This document shows, piece by piece, positions 44,333 through 52,079 of a stretch of 52,079 bases of DNA; positions within the stretch are counted from its first letter, which is position 1; every line of letters starts with the position of its first letter. The DNA is taken from contig VGQL01000002.1 in NCBI GenBank assembly GCA_016882415.1, forward strand, positions 1 through 52,079, in the 5' to 3' direction. Origin of the DNA: Cyanobacteria bacterium M_DeepCast_200m_mx_001 (lineage in GTDB: Bacteria; Cyanobacteriota; Cyanobacteriia; PCC-6307; Cyanobiaceae). The position numbers and the translations under genes were made by a program. The notes beneath the pieces are model-generated. The model did not search any database. It saw only the letters and a program-made list of their open reading frames with translations, and was not told the DNA's origin.

Positions 44333-46267
44333 CGCCACCAGGCGTAACTGATCCCGCAGGGAATCCACCAGTTGGACCCGCAGCAGCAGCGCGCCACCGG
44401 GTTCCTGGCGGGGGGGGCACTCCGCCGCCAGATCCATGGCCAGCTCCTCCACACGCACCAGCCCCAGGCGGTCCTGGGGGCGCAGCCAGCGCAGGAATTC
44501 AGCCCGCCATTGGCCGCTGCGATGGGCTTCGAACCACACCTGCTGCCAGTGGCGGTTGTCCTCACGGCTGATGGCGATGCCCTCCCGCACCGCACCATCC
44601 ACAGCCTCCAGCAGGGGTTCGAGCTCAGGGGCCGACAGTGGCGCCGCGCCCCCCTTCCAGGCGGCCAGCTGACGCTGCACCAGCAGATCGCCGTAGCGCC
44701 GGATCGGTGATGTGGCCTGCACGTAGGCCGGCAGCCCAAGGCTGAAGTGCGGTGCCGGAGCGGTACCCATCAGCCCCCGGCTGAGGCAGCGCTTGATGGC
44801 CGCAAACCGCACCGGCCCGTCCGGCAGGGCCTCCAATTCGGCCGCCGGCGGTAGCTCCGCCGGCAGTTGGCTGCGAAACGGCAACGCCAGGCCGTGCTCC
44901 ACCGCCAGTTGCGCCGCCACCGCCCCGGCCAGGATCATGGCCTCGGCCACCATCGCCCGGGCCGTTCCGGTTTCGGTGATCTCCAGGCGGGCCTGTCCGT
45001 CCCGGCAGCGGATGCGTCCCTCGGCCACGTCCATCTGCAGGGCACCCTGGCGCAGGCGCCACTGGCGGCGGCGCTCCAGCAGGCGCTCCAGGGCCGCCAG
45101 ATCGGCCTCCTGGGGCGGTGCCAGCTCGATCAGATCATCCGCATCGGCGTAGCTGAGCCGGTAGGTGGGGCGCACCCAGCTGCGCTCAAGGCCGCAGGCC
45201 TGGATGGCCCCATCTCCATTGAGCTCCACCCAGGTGCTCCAGGCGGCGCAGCGGACCCCGGCCCGGAGGCTGAATGGTCCGGTGGAGAGTGCTTCCGGAA
45301 ACATGGGCAGGATGCCCTGGGCCAGGTAGAGGCTGCTGCCGCGGCGCCGCGCCTCCTGATCCAGCGGGGAATCCCAGGCCACCAGCCGGCCCGGATCCGC
45401 CACATGGATCCAGAGGCGCCCTTCCCCCGGCCCCTGCGGTTCGAAGGCCAGGGCGTCATCGATGTCCCGGGTGTCGTCGTCATCGATGGTCACGCAGCGC
45501 TGGGCCGTCAGATCCAGCCGCAGCGCATCCCCGGGCAGGCTGTGGTCCGCCAGCTCCAGCAGCCGCTGCGCCTCCTGCTCGAGTTCGTCGGAGAAGCCGT
45601 TGCTCCAGGTGGTGCCCGCCAGGGAGGTGAGGTGATGGGGATCCCAGTGCTGCAGATCCACCAGCAGGTGACGCACCTGTCCCCGGTCAATCCCCTGCTC
45701 CGTACCCAGGTGCAGAGCGGTGAGGCTGCGCCGCAGGGCCGGCTCCAGCTGGGCCTCCACGCGCTGGCCGGAGGCCAGTTGTTGGAGCTGCGCAATGCGA
45801 TCCTGCTCCAGCGGCTGGAGCGTGGCCCATGGCAGCGGTTCCCGGGCCTTCAGCAGCGCCAGCCAGCGCCGTTCACGGGCCTCCTGCAGCCGCAGACGGT
45901 GCCGATCGCGGCGCAGGCTGCGCAGATCGTTCAGGGGTCTGGCCTGCACCTCCCCGTGCCGCCAACGGAACAGCAGCTGCTCGCCCTGGAGTTCCAGCCA
46001 ACAGCAGGCCAGCTGCAGGGGTTGGTGATGGCCGCAGACCAGGTCGGCGAACTCCTCCAGGGGCATCGGCGTCGCCGATTCCAGCAACAGCAGCCATGCA
46101 GCCCCCAGGGCCCTGCGGCCGGGCCGTTCCGCCTGCAGGGCTTCGGCGCTGATGGCCCATGGCAAAGCCCCCAGGCGCCGAGAGGGCTCAACGCCGGGGG
46201 GCAGGGGGCTGAGCCGTTCGATCTGGCGGAGGGGCAGCGACTGCTCCCGACCGTCGAAACCCACCAT
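44321..46267 (-). CDS. RNase II/RNB-family ribonuclease
   Basis: A 3'-5' exoribonuclease. The RNB catalytic motif is CVTIDDDDTRDIDDALAFE, with the four metal-binding Asp intact. GRLWIHVADPGRLVAWDS and TSPIRRYGDLLVQRQLAAW complete the domain. From ATG 46267 it has 648 residues. The frame reads on upstream without a stop to 46390, encoding RCGDLVGVQDTRGAQLGVIT, which resembles the family's N-terminal SH3/S1-like strand. No ATG, GTG or TTG is there, but CTG 46372 lies 9 bases past a GAGGG (see findings). It converges on the flavoprotein gene. Confidence 0.92.
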   Translation of the reverse strand: MVGFDGREQSLPLRQIERLSPLPPGVEPSRRLGALPWAISAEALQAERPGRRALGAAWLLLLESATPMPLEEFADLVCGHHQPLQLACCWLELQGEQLLFRWRHGEVQARPLNDLRSLRRDRHRLRLQEARERRWLALLKAREPLPWATLQPLEQDRIAQLQQLASGQRVEAQLEPALRRSLTALHLGTEQGIDRGQVRHLLVDLQHWDPHHLTSLAGTTWSNGFSDELEQEAQRLLELADHSLPGDALRLDLTAQRCVTIDDDDTRDIDDALAFEPQGPGEGRLWIHVADPGRLVAWDSPLDQEARRRGSSLYLAQGILPMFPEALSTGPFSLRAGVRCAAWSTWVELNGDGAIQACGLERSWVRPTYRLSYADADDLIELAPPQEADLAALERLLERRRQWRLRQGALQMDVAEGRIRCRDGQARLEITETGTARAMVAEAMILAGAVAAQLAVEHGLALPFRSQLPAELPPAAELEALPDGPVRFAAIKRCLSRGLMGTAPAPHFSLGLPAYVQATSPIRRYGDLLVQRQLAAWKGGAAPLSAPELEPLLEAVDGAVREGIAISREDNRHWQQVWFEAHRSGQWRAEFLRWLRPQDRLGLVRVEELAMDLAAECPPRQEPGGALLLRVQLVDSLRDQLRLVASAR

Positions 46268-46376
46268 CAGCCGGGCTTTGCTGCCCTGGATGGCGGTGAT
46301 GACACCCAGTTGGGCACCGCGGGTGTCCTGGACGCCGACCAGATCGCCGCAGCGGAGCTGGATGGCCGCCAGGGAA

Positions 46377-46598
46377 TCAGCCCTCGGGATTCACGAAGGG
46401 CAACAGCGCCACGATGCGGGCACGCTTGACCGCGTTGGTGAGGTCCCGCTGCTGCTTGGCGGTGAGGCCCGTCAGGCGGCGGGGCAGGATCTTGCCGCGC
46501 TCGGTGATGAATTTCTTGAGCAGATCGACGTCCTTGTAGTCGATCGGGTCACCGGGTTTGATCGGTGACAGACGCTTTTTAAAAAAGGAACTGGCCAT
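46377..46598 (-). CDS. rpsR: 30S ribosomal protein bS18
   Basis: A 73-residue basic ribosomal protein starting at ATG 46598. [27 protein letters not shown] and the C-terminal [15 protein letters not shown] are the family signature. It is transcribed with rpmG upstream and probably with the RNase II-family gene downstream, which begins about 5 bases after its stop if the CTG start is real. In most bacteria S18 pairs with S6, so the rpmG-rpsR arrangement here is cyanobacterial in style. Confidence 0.97.
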   Translation of the reverse strand: MASSFFKKRLSPIKPGDPIDYKDVDLLKKFITERGKILPRRLTGLTAKQQRDLTNAVKRARIVALLPFVNPEG

Positions 46599-46646
46599 GG
46601 CTGAACGGAGTGGGAATTACGGCAGACAGCGATCAATCCGCTGAGA

Positions 46647-46841
46647 TCACTTGATCTCTTTGTGGACCGTCGACTTGTTGCAGTGGGGGCAGAACTTCTT
46701 GAGTTCGATCCGTTCAGTGGTGTTGCGGCGGTTCTTCTGGGTGGTGTAACGGGACACACCCGGGGACCGCTTGGCGGGGTTGGACCGGCATTCCGTGCAC
46801 TCGAGGGTGATCACGATCCGGACGCCCTTGTTCTTAGCCAT
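46647..46841 (-). CDS. rpmG: 50S ribosomal protein bL33
   Basis: A 64-residue protein starting at ATG 46841 with [19 protein letters not shown]. The zinc-ribbon Cys pairs are CTEC and CPHC, so this is the Cys-containing (C+) form. [21 protein letters not shown] is diagnostic. The 48-base gap to rpsR indicates one operon. It is divergent from pheT, and an ACCATA/TATGGT hexamer at 46891-46886 could be the -10. Confidence 0.97.
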   Translation of the reverse strand: MAKNKGVRIVITLECTECRSNPAKRSPGVSRYTTQKNRRNTTERIELKKFCPHCNKSTVHKEIK

Positions 46842-46927
46842 AAAGGACGTTGCGCCGCTTGAGCGAAGCGTGTGGACAGCTGCCAACCATACCTGGTCAC
46901 CTGTCCAGCCCTGGCGGGGCCGGTCCT

Positions 46928-46933
46928 TAGAGT
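46928..46933 (+). promoter_or_regulatory. Candidate -10 hexamer TAGAGT of pheT
   Basis: TAGAGT lies 24 bases before the pheT ATG in the rpmG-pheT divergent gap. The same hexamer precedes apcD at a similar distance. No -35 element is clear. Confidence 0.4.
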
Positions 46934-46957
46934 CGGCGCCATTGCGAACGGTTGTCG

Positions 46958-49420
46958 ATGCGGGTCTCGCTCCAATGGCTGCGGGAGCTTGTGGCCTGCA
47001 CCCTGCCCGTCGAAGACCTGGCGGAGCGCCTCTCCGTGGCCGGCTTCGAGGTGGAGGAGATCGAGGATCTGGCGGCCCGTGCCGCTGGGGTGGTGGTGGG
47101 CCACGTCGATGCCCGGGAACAACACCCCAATGCCGACAAGCTCAGCGTCTGCACGGTGTCGATTGGTGAGCCGCAACCCCTCCAGATCGTCTGCGGCGCT
47201 TCCAATGTGAGGGCTGGAATCCATGTGGCCGTGGCCACGGTGGGCTCCCACTTGCCGGCGGTGAACCTCACCATCAAGCCCGCGGAGCTGCGGGGGGTGG
47301 CCAGCAGCGGCATGATCTGCTCGCTCGCGGAGCTCGGGCTCGTCGACACCAGCAACGGGATTGTCGTGCTGGAGGAGGCCCTCACCGAGGTGCCGCCCCT
47401 GGGCACTGCGGTGGGCCCCCTGTTCGGCCTCGACGACCAGGTGCTGGAGCTGGCGATCACCGCCAACCGCCCGGATGGCTTGTCGATGCAGGGCATTGCC
47501 CGTGAGGTGTCGGCCCTCAGCGGTTCTGCTCTCACCCTGCCCGCCGCCGCCCCGACCGTGGCCAGCCAGCCGCTGCCGGTGCCCCCGGCGGTGGCCACCC
47601 GGATGGAGCAGGGCGGCCTCTTCAGCATCACCGGCTTGAAGGATGTAAAGGTTGAGCCGTCACCGCGCTGGTTGCAGCAACGGCTTGAGCGCGCCGGCCT
47701 GCGTCCGATCAACACGGTGGTGGATATCACCAACCTGGTGATGCTCGAGCTGGGACAGCCCCTGCACGCCTTCGATGCCGAGCGCCTGGCTGCTCTGGCG
47801 GATGGATCCCTTGACCCCGCCCTGCTGGACCTCCGCCATGGCCACCCTGGGGAGCCATTCACGGCCCTCGATGGCACGGCGCTGAGCCTCACCCCGGACG
47901 CCTGGGTGGTGGGCTACGGCGACCACCCCATCGCCCTGGCCGGTGTGATGGGTGGTGAAACCTCCTGCGTGCAGGAGGGAACCACGCAGATCTGGTTGGA
48001 GGCGGCCCTGTTCGCCCCCCAGACCGTGCGCCGCAGCGCCCGCAGCGCCGGAATGCGCACCGACGCCAGCGCCCGCTTTGAAAAGGGGCTGCCCCTTGAA
48101 ATGACCCTGTTGGCGGCGGATCGAGCCGTGCAACTGCTGCAGGAGATCGCTGGCGCCACGGTGGTGGGCCGCTGGCTGCACCAACGGCCCGCCCAGCCCC
48201 GCTCACCCCTGGAGCTGCGGCGCGACGCCCTGCACAATCTGTTGGGGCCCGTGCAGCTGGCGGATGGCAGCAGCGGCGACCTGGAGGATGGCGAGATTGC
48301 GCAGATCCTCACCGCCCTCGGATGCAACCTCGAGGCCCTCGACGAGGGCTGGCGCGTGGCGGTGCCGCCTTCGCGGGCCATGGACCTCCAGCGGGAGGTG
48401 GATCTGATTGAAGAGGTGGCCCGCCTGGTGGGCTACGACCGTTTCGCCAGCCATCTCCCCGATCCCATCTGCCCCGGCGGCCTCACACCGGCCCAACAGG
48501 CCGAGCGCCGCCTGCGCCGTCAGTTGGTGGCGGCGGGCCTCCAGGAGACCTGCACGTTGTCCTTGGGGCCCGCCAGTACGGAACGCCCCGGCGCCGATCC
48601 GCAGCGGCGGGTCCCCCTGGCGAATCCTCTGCTGGCGGATTACAGCCACCTGCGCGACAGCCTGCTCGATGAGTTGCTGCTGGCGGCCCAACGCAATCTG
48701 CAGGCGGGGCAGGACGGTTTCTGGGCCTTCGAAATCGGCCATGTGTTCGATGCCGCCGCCCAGGGTGATCGCCAGACCCTGCAGCTGGCGGGAGTGATCT
48801 GTGGGTCCCGGCAGGCGGAACTTTGGAGCAGTGGCGGCAGGGCCGTTCCCCCGGATTATTTCCAGGCCCGCGGACTGCTGCAACAGGCCCTGGAGGCTCT
48901 CAAACTGCCCCTGGAGGATCGGCGCCTCAGCGATCAACCCCTGTTGCATCCGGGCCGGGCGGCCCAGGTGGTGGTCGAGGGGCGCCCCGCCGGCTGGTTC
49001 GGCCAACTGCATCCGGAACTCTGCGACCGCTTTGATCTGCCGGCGGCCAGTTATGGCTTCCAGCTGGCCCTGCCTCCCCTGCTGGCCGCCGCCACCCGCG
49101 CCAACCGCTGGCAGCCCGCCTTCTCGGCCTATCCCACCGTGCCGGCTTCGGAGCGGGATCTGGCGGTGGTGGTGCCCCGTGGCACCGCCAGCTCCCAGCT
49201 GCTGCAGGCCATCCGCAAGGCGGGCAAACCGCTGCTGGAGCAGGCCGTGGTGGTGGACCGCTACGAGGGCGAGCAGGTGGGCGACGGCCGCTGCAGCCAG
49301 GCTTTCCGCCTGCGCTACCGGGACAGCCAGCGCACCCTCACCGATGCGGAGGTTGAGACGGCCCACCAGGCCATCCGATCGGCCCTGGAGAGCCAGTTCG
49401 GCGCCGAACTGCGCGCCTGA
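46958..49420 (+). CDS. pheT: Phenylalanyl-tRNA synthetase beta subunit
   Basis: The large subunit of the alpha2-beta2 PheRS, carrying editing and tRNA-binding functions. From ATG 46958 it has 820 residues. The order of domains is an N-terminal [12 protein letters not shown], the EMAP-like tRNA-binding region ([31 protein letters not shown]), the B3/4 editing domain ([21 protein letters not shown]), B5, the catalytic-like core, and a C-terminal ferredoxin-fold anticodon-binding domain ([18 protein letters not shown]). TTG 46952 is an unlikely alternative start. It abuts rlmD on the opposite strand with no gap. Confidence 0.96.
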   Translation: MRVSLQWLRELVACTLPVEDLAERLSVAGFEVEEIEDLAARAAGVVVGHVDAREQHPNADKLSVCTVSIGEPQPLQIVCGASNVRAGIHVAVATVGSHLPAVNLTIKPAELRGVASSGMICSLAELGLVDTSNGIVVLEEALTEVPPLGTAVGPLFGLDDQVLELAITANRPDGLSMQGIAREVSALSGSALTLPAAAPTVASQPLPVPPAVATRMEQGGLFSITGLKDVKVEPSPRWLQQRLERAGLRPINTVVDITNLVMLELGQPLHAFDAERLAALADGSLDPALLDLRHGHPGEPFTALDGTALSLTPDAWVVGYGDHPIALAGVMGGETSCVQEGTTQIWLEAALFAPQTVRRSARSAGMRTDASARFEKGLPLEMTLLAADRAVQLLQEIAGATVVGRWLHQRPAQPRSPLELRRDALHNLLGPVQLADGSSGDLEDGEIAQILTALGCNLEALDEGWRVAVPPSRAMDLQREVDLIEEVARLVGYDRFASHLPDPICPGGLTPAQQAERRLRRQLVAAGLQETCTLSLGPASTERPGADPQRRVPLANPLLADYSHLRDSLLDELLLAAQRNLQAGQDGFWAFEIGHVFDAAAQGDRQTLQLAGVICGSRQAELWSSGGRAVPPDYFQARGLLQQALEALKLPLEDRRLSDQPLLHPGRAAQVVVEGRPAGWFGQLHPELCDRFDLPAASYGFQLALPPLLAAATRANRWQPAFSAYPTVPASERDLAVVVPRGTASSQLLQAIRKAGKPLLEQAVVVDRYEGEQVGDGRCSQAFRLRYRDSQRTLTDAEVETAHQAIRSALESQFGAELRA

Positions 49421-50812
49421 TCAGCCCCCATCCCGCTCCAACAGGGCCACGCATTCCACATGGCTGGTCTGGGGGAAGAAATCCACCGGCTGCAGGCGGG
49501 TCACCCGATAGTCCGCCGTCGCAGCCAGGTGCCCCAGGTCGCGGGCCAGGGTGGCGGGATTGCAGCTGATGTAGGCCAGCCGGGGGGGCGGTGTTGCGCA
49601 GATCGCCTCCAGGGTGCCCTCGCTGAGCCCCTTGCGCGGGGGGTCCACCACCAGGCCATCGGCGCCGTTGAGCTGATCCCGCAGCAGGGCTGACACATCC
49701 CCCTCCAGCAGGGTGACGCCTTGCAGCCCATTGCGTTCGGCATTGGCACGGGCCTGCTCCACCGCCTGATGGTGCAGTTCAAGACCGACCACCGTGGCCC
49801 CTGCGGCCGCCAGGGGCAGGGCGAAGGTGCCGATGCCGCAGTAGGCATCCACCAGCCGTGGCCCCCGATCCGCCGCGAAGAACTGAGCCAAGAGGGGCAC
49901 CAGCCGCTCCGCCTGGGGCGTGTTCACCTGAAAGAACGTGTCCGCTGCAATGTGCAGCGCCAGGCCCGCAAAGCGCTCCAGCAGCCAGGGGCGGCCTCGC
50001 ACCACCCTGGTGTTGGGTCCGAGCACCACATTGGTGGCCCTGGGCTGCAGGTTGAGTCCCACCCCCACCACCGCGGGCCAGCGTTCCATCCACTCCTCAG
50101 CGAGCTGCTCCACCCCGGGCAGCTCGGCGTGGCTGCTCACCAGGGTGATCAACACGTCGCCGCTGTGGTGGCCCACCCGCAGGGCCAGGTGTCGCAGGCC
50201 CCCCTGGTCGGTGAGATTCACATCCACGGGCCAATCGGTCTGAGCCAGATCCCGCTTGAGGGGCTCCACCAGTTGGTCGATGCGGGGATCCAGCACCGGA
50301 CAGCGGTTCATGTTCACGATGCGGTGGCTGCCGCGCCGGTAGTAGCCGGCGCGGATCTGGCCTTCGCTCCCCCGTTCCAGGGGGATGAGGGCCCGATTCC
50401 GATACCCCAGGGGTGCCTGAGCGGCCCAGATGGGGTCGGGTGCCAGGCTCAATCCCCCCAGCCGCCGCAGGGCCTCCAACACCAGCTGCTGCTTGAGCTG
50501 GGCCTGGACCCCGTCATCGCAGTGCTGCAGGCTGCAGCCGCCGCAGTGGTCCGCCAGGATGCAGGGGGGACGGCGACGGTGAGGGCTGGCGGTGAGCACC
50601 GCTGTGAGATCCGCCTCCAGATGGCGCTTTGCCTGGCGGCGCAGGCGAGCCTGCACCCGTTCCCCCGGCAGGGCCCCGGGGACGAACACCACCAGATCGT
50701 TCCAGCGTCCCACCCCCTGGCCGTCGTGGCCAGTGCCGTCGATGGCGAGTTCGAGGCTCTGCCCCAGCTTCAGAGCGGCTTGCACCACGGGGCCCAACGG
50801 TTGCACCTGCAT
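49421..50812 (-). CDS. rlmD: 23S rRNA (uracil-C5)-methyltransferase RlmD-type
   Basis: Methylates a 23S rRNA uracil, by family U1939. From ATG 50812 it has 463 residues. A TRAM-like N-terminal domain ([18 protein letters not shown]) is followed by the Fe-S cluster Cys in [17 protein letters not shown] and NRCPVLDP. The SAM domain follows with [30 protein letters not shown] and the catalytic [14 protein letters not shown]. Whether it acts on U1939, U747 or tRNA cannot be told from the sequence alone. Confidence 0.9.
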   Translation of the reverse strand: MQVQPLGPVVQAALKLGQSLELAIDGTGHDGQGVGRWNDLVVFVPGALPGERVQARLRRQAKRHLEADLTAVLTASPHRRRPPCILADHCGGCSLQHCDDGVQAQLKQQLVLEALRRLGGLSLAPDPIWAAQAPLGYRNRALIPLERGSEGQIRAGYYRRGSHRIVNMNRCPVLDPRIDQLVEPLKRDLAQTDWPVDVNLTDQGGLRHLALRVGHHSGDVLITLVSSHAELPGVEQLAEEWMERWPAVVGVGLNLQPRATNVVLGPNTRVVRGRPWLLERFAGLALHIAADTFFQVNTPQAERLVPLLAQFFAADRGPRLVDAYCGIGTFALPLAAAGATVVGLELHHQAVEQARANAERNGLQGVTLLEGDVSALLRDQLNGADGLVVDPPRKGLSEGTLEAICATPPPRLAYISCNPATLARDLGHLAATADYRVTRLQPVDFFPQTSHVECVALLERDGG

Positions 50813-50871
50813 CGACCCTATCGGTGCGTAAACACCTGGCAGGGGCAAGGCTGTGCTGCGCTAAGGCTCGA

Positions 50872-50877
50872 TAGAGT
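50872..50877 (+). promoter_or_regulatory. Candidate -10 hexamer TAGAGT of apcD
   Basis: TAGAGT sits 22 bases before the apcD ATG in the 87-base gap to rlmD, in a context (GATAGAGTGCC) like that before pheT. No -35 is clear. Confidence 0.4.
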
Positions 50878-50899
50878 GCCGTGGCAACAGGTGGTTTCG

Positions 50900-51394
50900 A
50901 TGAGCGTCGTACGCGATCTGATCCTGCAAGCAGACGATCAGCTCCGCTACCCCACCGGCGGAGAGCTGCGCTCAATGGTGGAATTTCTCTCCACCGGCCC
51001 CAGCCGCATGGCGGTGGTGCGGGTGCTCACGGAGAGTGAAAAGAAGATCGTCGATGAGGCGGCCCGCCAGTTGTTTGGCCGACGGCCGGAATACGTGGCC
51101 CCCGGTGGCAACGCCTACGGGCAGAAGCAGCGGGCCCAGTGCCTGCGCGACTTCAGCTGGTACCTGCGACTGGTCACCTACGGCGTGCTGGCCGGCAGCA
51201 CCGAGATGATCCAGAAGATCGGCCTTGAGGGTGCCCGCGAGATGTACAACAGCCTGGGTGTGCCCATGCCCGGCATGGTGGAGTCCATGCGCTGCCTGAA
51301 GGAGGCGTCCCTGGTGCTGCTGGGCAGTGACGAAGCGGCCGTGGCGGCACCCTATTTCGACTTCCTGATTCAGGGCATGCAAACCCCCTGCTGA
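50900..51394 (+). CDS. apcD: Allophycocyanin alpha-B chain
   Basis: A minor phycobilisome core protein, one of the terminal emitters that passes energy to the photosystems. From ATG 50900 it has 164 residues. [51 protein letters not shown] with the phycocyanobilin-binding Cys near residue 80, and VREMYNSLG-type [18 protein letters not shown] match alpha-B rather than ApcA, where the N-terminus differs. It stands alone, as apcD usually does. A strong terminator follows. Confidence 0.94.
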   Translation: MSVVRDLILQADDQLRYPTGGELRSMVEFLSTGPSRMAVVRVLTESEKKIVDEAARQLFGRRPEYVAPGGNAYGQKQRAQCLRDFSWYLRLVTYGVLAGSTEMIQKIGLEGAREMYNSLGVPMPGMVESMRCLKEASLVLLGSDEAAVAAPYFDFLIQGMQTPC

Positions 51395-51418
51395 CGCCGC
51401 GGCCGACAGCAAGACAGC

Positions 51419-51439
51419 GGGGCCACTGGCCCCTTTTTT
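51419..51439 (+). terminator. Rho-independent terminator of apcD
   Basis: GGGGCC (51419-51424) pairs with GGCCCC (51428-51433) around the ACT loop, directly followed by six T (51434-51439). It is one of the clearest terminators in the window. Confidence 0.9.
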
Positions 51440-52079
51440 GGTGTCGCCTTAGTCTCTGTTTCTTATCTTACTGAGACTAGGTCTGTGTCTCAGGCAAGAG
51501 CAATAAGTTTGATTTTCGGATCGTTTGCTGAGTTGTCCCCAAGCCGATGGGTCAGGTCAGACGGTCGACAGGATTGGCGTCGGGCCAACCTCACCATCGC
51601 GAATCGCTCTTCATTCTCGTCTGCGACTGGTGATGGGTTGCAGGGTAATCCTGTCATGCGACGCGTGTTACCAGGGCGTGTCGCTTTTGGACGTCGCCAG
51701 CAAGATCCCAAATGAGGCGTACCTGTGTCTACAGCAGGTACGCGATTGCAAAAACGATTGCAGGTACTGAAGGATTGATGCCTGTCCAAGCCGCTGGACA
51801 ACGTCGACGCGGGCCTCTGGACTGCTTGTCGACAAGCTGAGCCCAGGATCACCCCGCAAAATACCGAAAAAGTGTGATCGTCGAGGCAGGACGAGTAGAG
51901 CAATCGTTGCAAGCAGAAATGCAGGTTTTTGCAAAATTGATGCTGAAGGCGCCTGGGCAGAATTCAGAGATCGGGGGGTGTCGAAGTGATCTCAAAAAAA
52001 TTGCCTGACTAGACCAAGCTTGCGACGAAAACGAGACAATCTAGGCAGCTCGGCGGTAGCGTTCCTTGAGAAATTGGTA
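51440..52079. other. Lower-GC region after apcD without a convincing gene
   Basis: About 640 bases to the window end. Sampled lines are roughly 45-55% GC, against about 70% in neighbouring genes. Open frames are short and lack recognisable domains or family-like composition. The region holds three GAGAC/GTCTC arms (51450-51493) and short direct repeats: CGATTGCA at 51743 and 51755, and GCAGGTAC at 51734 and 51760. It could be an unrecognised promoter region, a decayed gene, or the edge of an accessory island beyond the window. Confidence 0.55.

Noticed and set aside
51490-51912. A minus-strand frame of about 140 codons, and other short frames, in the terminal low-GC stretch
   Set aside because: No domain, plausible start context or natural composition. 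Several overlapping frames on both strands are equally open.
1-52079. CRISPR arrays, insertion sequences, prophage or integrase genes
   Set aside because: No repeat-spacer pattern, transposase or integrase motif or terminal inverted repeats with target duplications were found. Only the final 640 bases look atypical.

Overview
The window is a GC-rich, densely coded stretch of chromosome from a unicellular cyanobacterium. The best fit is a high-GC alpha-cyanobacterium of the Synechococcus/Cyanobium type. The gene content supports this: allophycocyanin alpha-B (apcD), ferredoxin-dependent sulfite reductase (sir), geranylgeranyl reductase (chlP), the bifunctional FBPase/SBPase (glpX), ADP-glucose pyrophosphorylase (glgC), PxcA/CemA, Psb32, a CCB-type cytochrome b6f assembly factor and CcsA. 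The genus assignment is inference from gene content and recalled protein variants. Almost everything is core housekeeping. I see no transposase, prophage, CRISPR array or resistance island.

Layout. 1-3.7 kb: end of a conserved unknown gene, recG, and a D-Ala-D-Ala dipeptidase-like gene. 3.7-9.1 kb: sir, glyS and chlP. 9.3-14.7 kb: a VanY-like carboxypeptidase coupled to a U32 protein, then typA behind a GATC-rich leader. 14.7-18.5 kb: a tightly overlapped run of a DUF309 gene, an lptA-like gene, lptB, an lptF/G permease, then ccsA. 18.6-26.5 kb: a carbon-flux block of rpe (reverse), glpX, hemA, glgC, gnd, pgl, a CIA30 gene and an unknown gene. 26.5-29.2 kb (reverse): ilvD, a small membrane protein and a upp-like gene. 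29.3-31.7 kb: a lumenal pentapeptide protein, then a cobalamin riboswitch driving hupE and a cobW-type GTPase. 31.7-35.5 kb: a small secreted protein, purS-purQ, a 2-Cys peroxiredoxin, a small unknown gene, tRNA-Met(CAT) and a LysM/M23 peptidase. 35.6-39.0 kb (reverse): trmL, cobU, pxcA, psb32 and terB-like. 39.1-46.8 kb: CCB (forward), lptC and metG (reverse), a flavoprotein (forward), then an RNase II-family gene, rpsR and rpmG (reverse). 46.9-51.4 kb: pheT, rlmD (reverse) and apcD. 51.4-52.1 kb: a lower-GC stretch with no convincing gene.

How the genes fit together. The LPS transport machinery is present but split: LptA/B/F-G together, LptC 23 kb away beside metG. Calvin-cycle, oxidative pentose phosphate and glycogen entry enzymes sit side by side with the first committed enzyme of tetrapyrrole synthesis. 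Two B12-related loci occur: the riboswitch-hupE-cobW unit and cobU. Convergent genes usually abut or overlap, and several intergenic hairpins are built on the same GGGGCC(C) core.

No wholly new multi-gene system stands out. The points most worth following are the cobalamin riboswitch unit, mutually exclusive hairpins before hemA and after apcD, the TTGATC repeat cluster before typA, a probable CTG-initiated N-terminal domain on the RNase II-family protein, and a upp-like gene with an altered PRPP loop.
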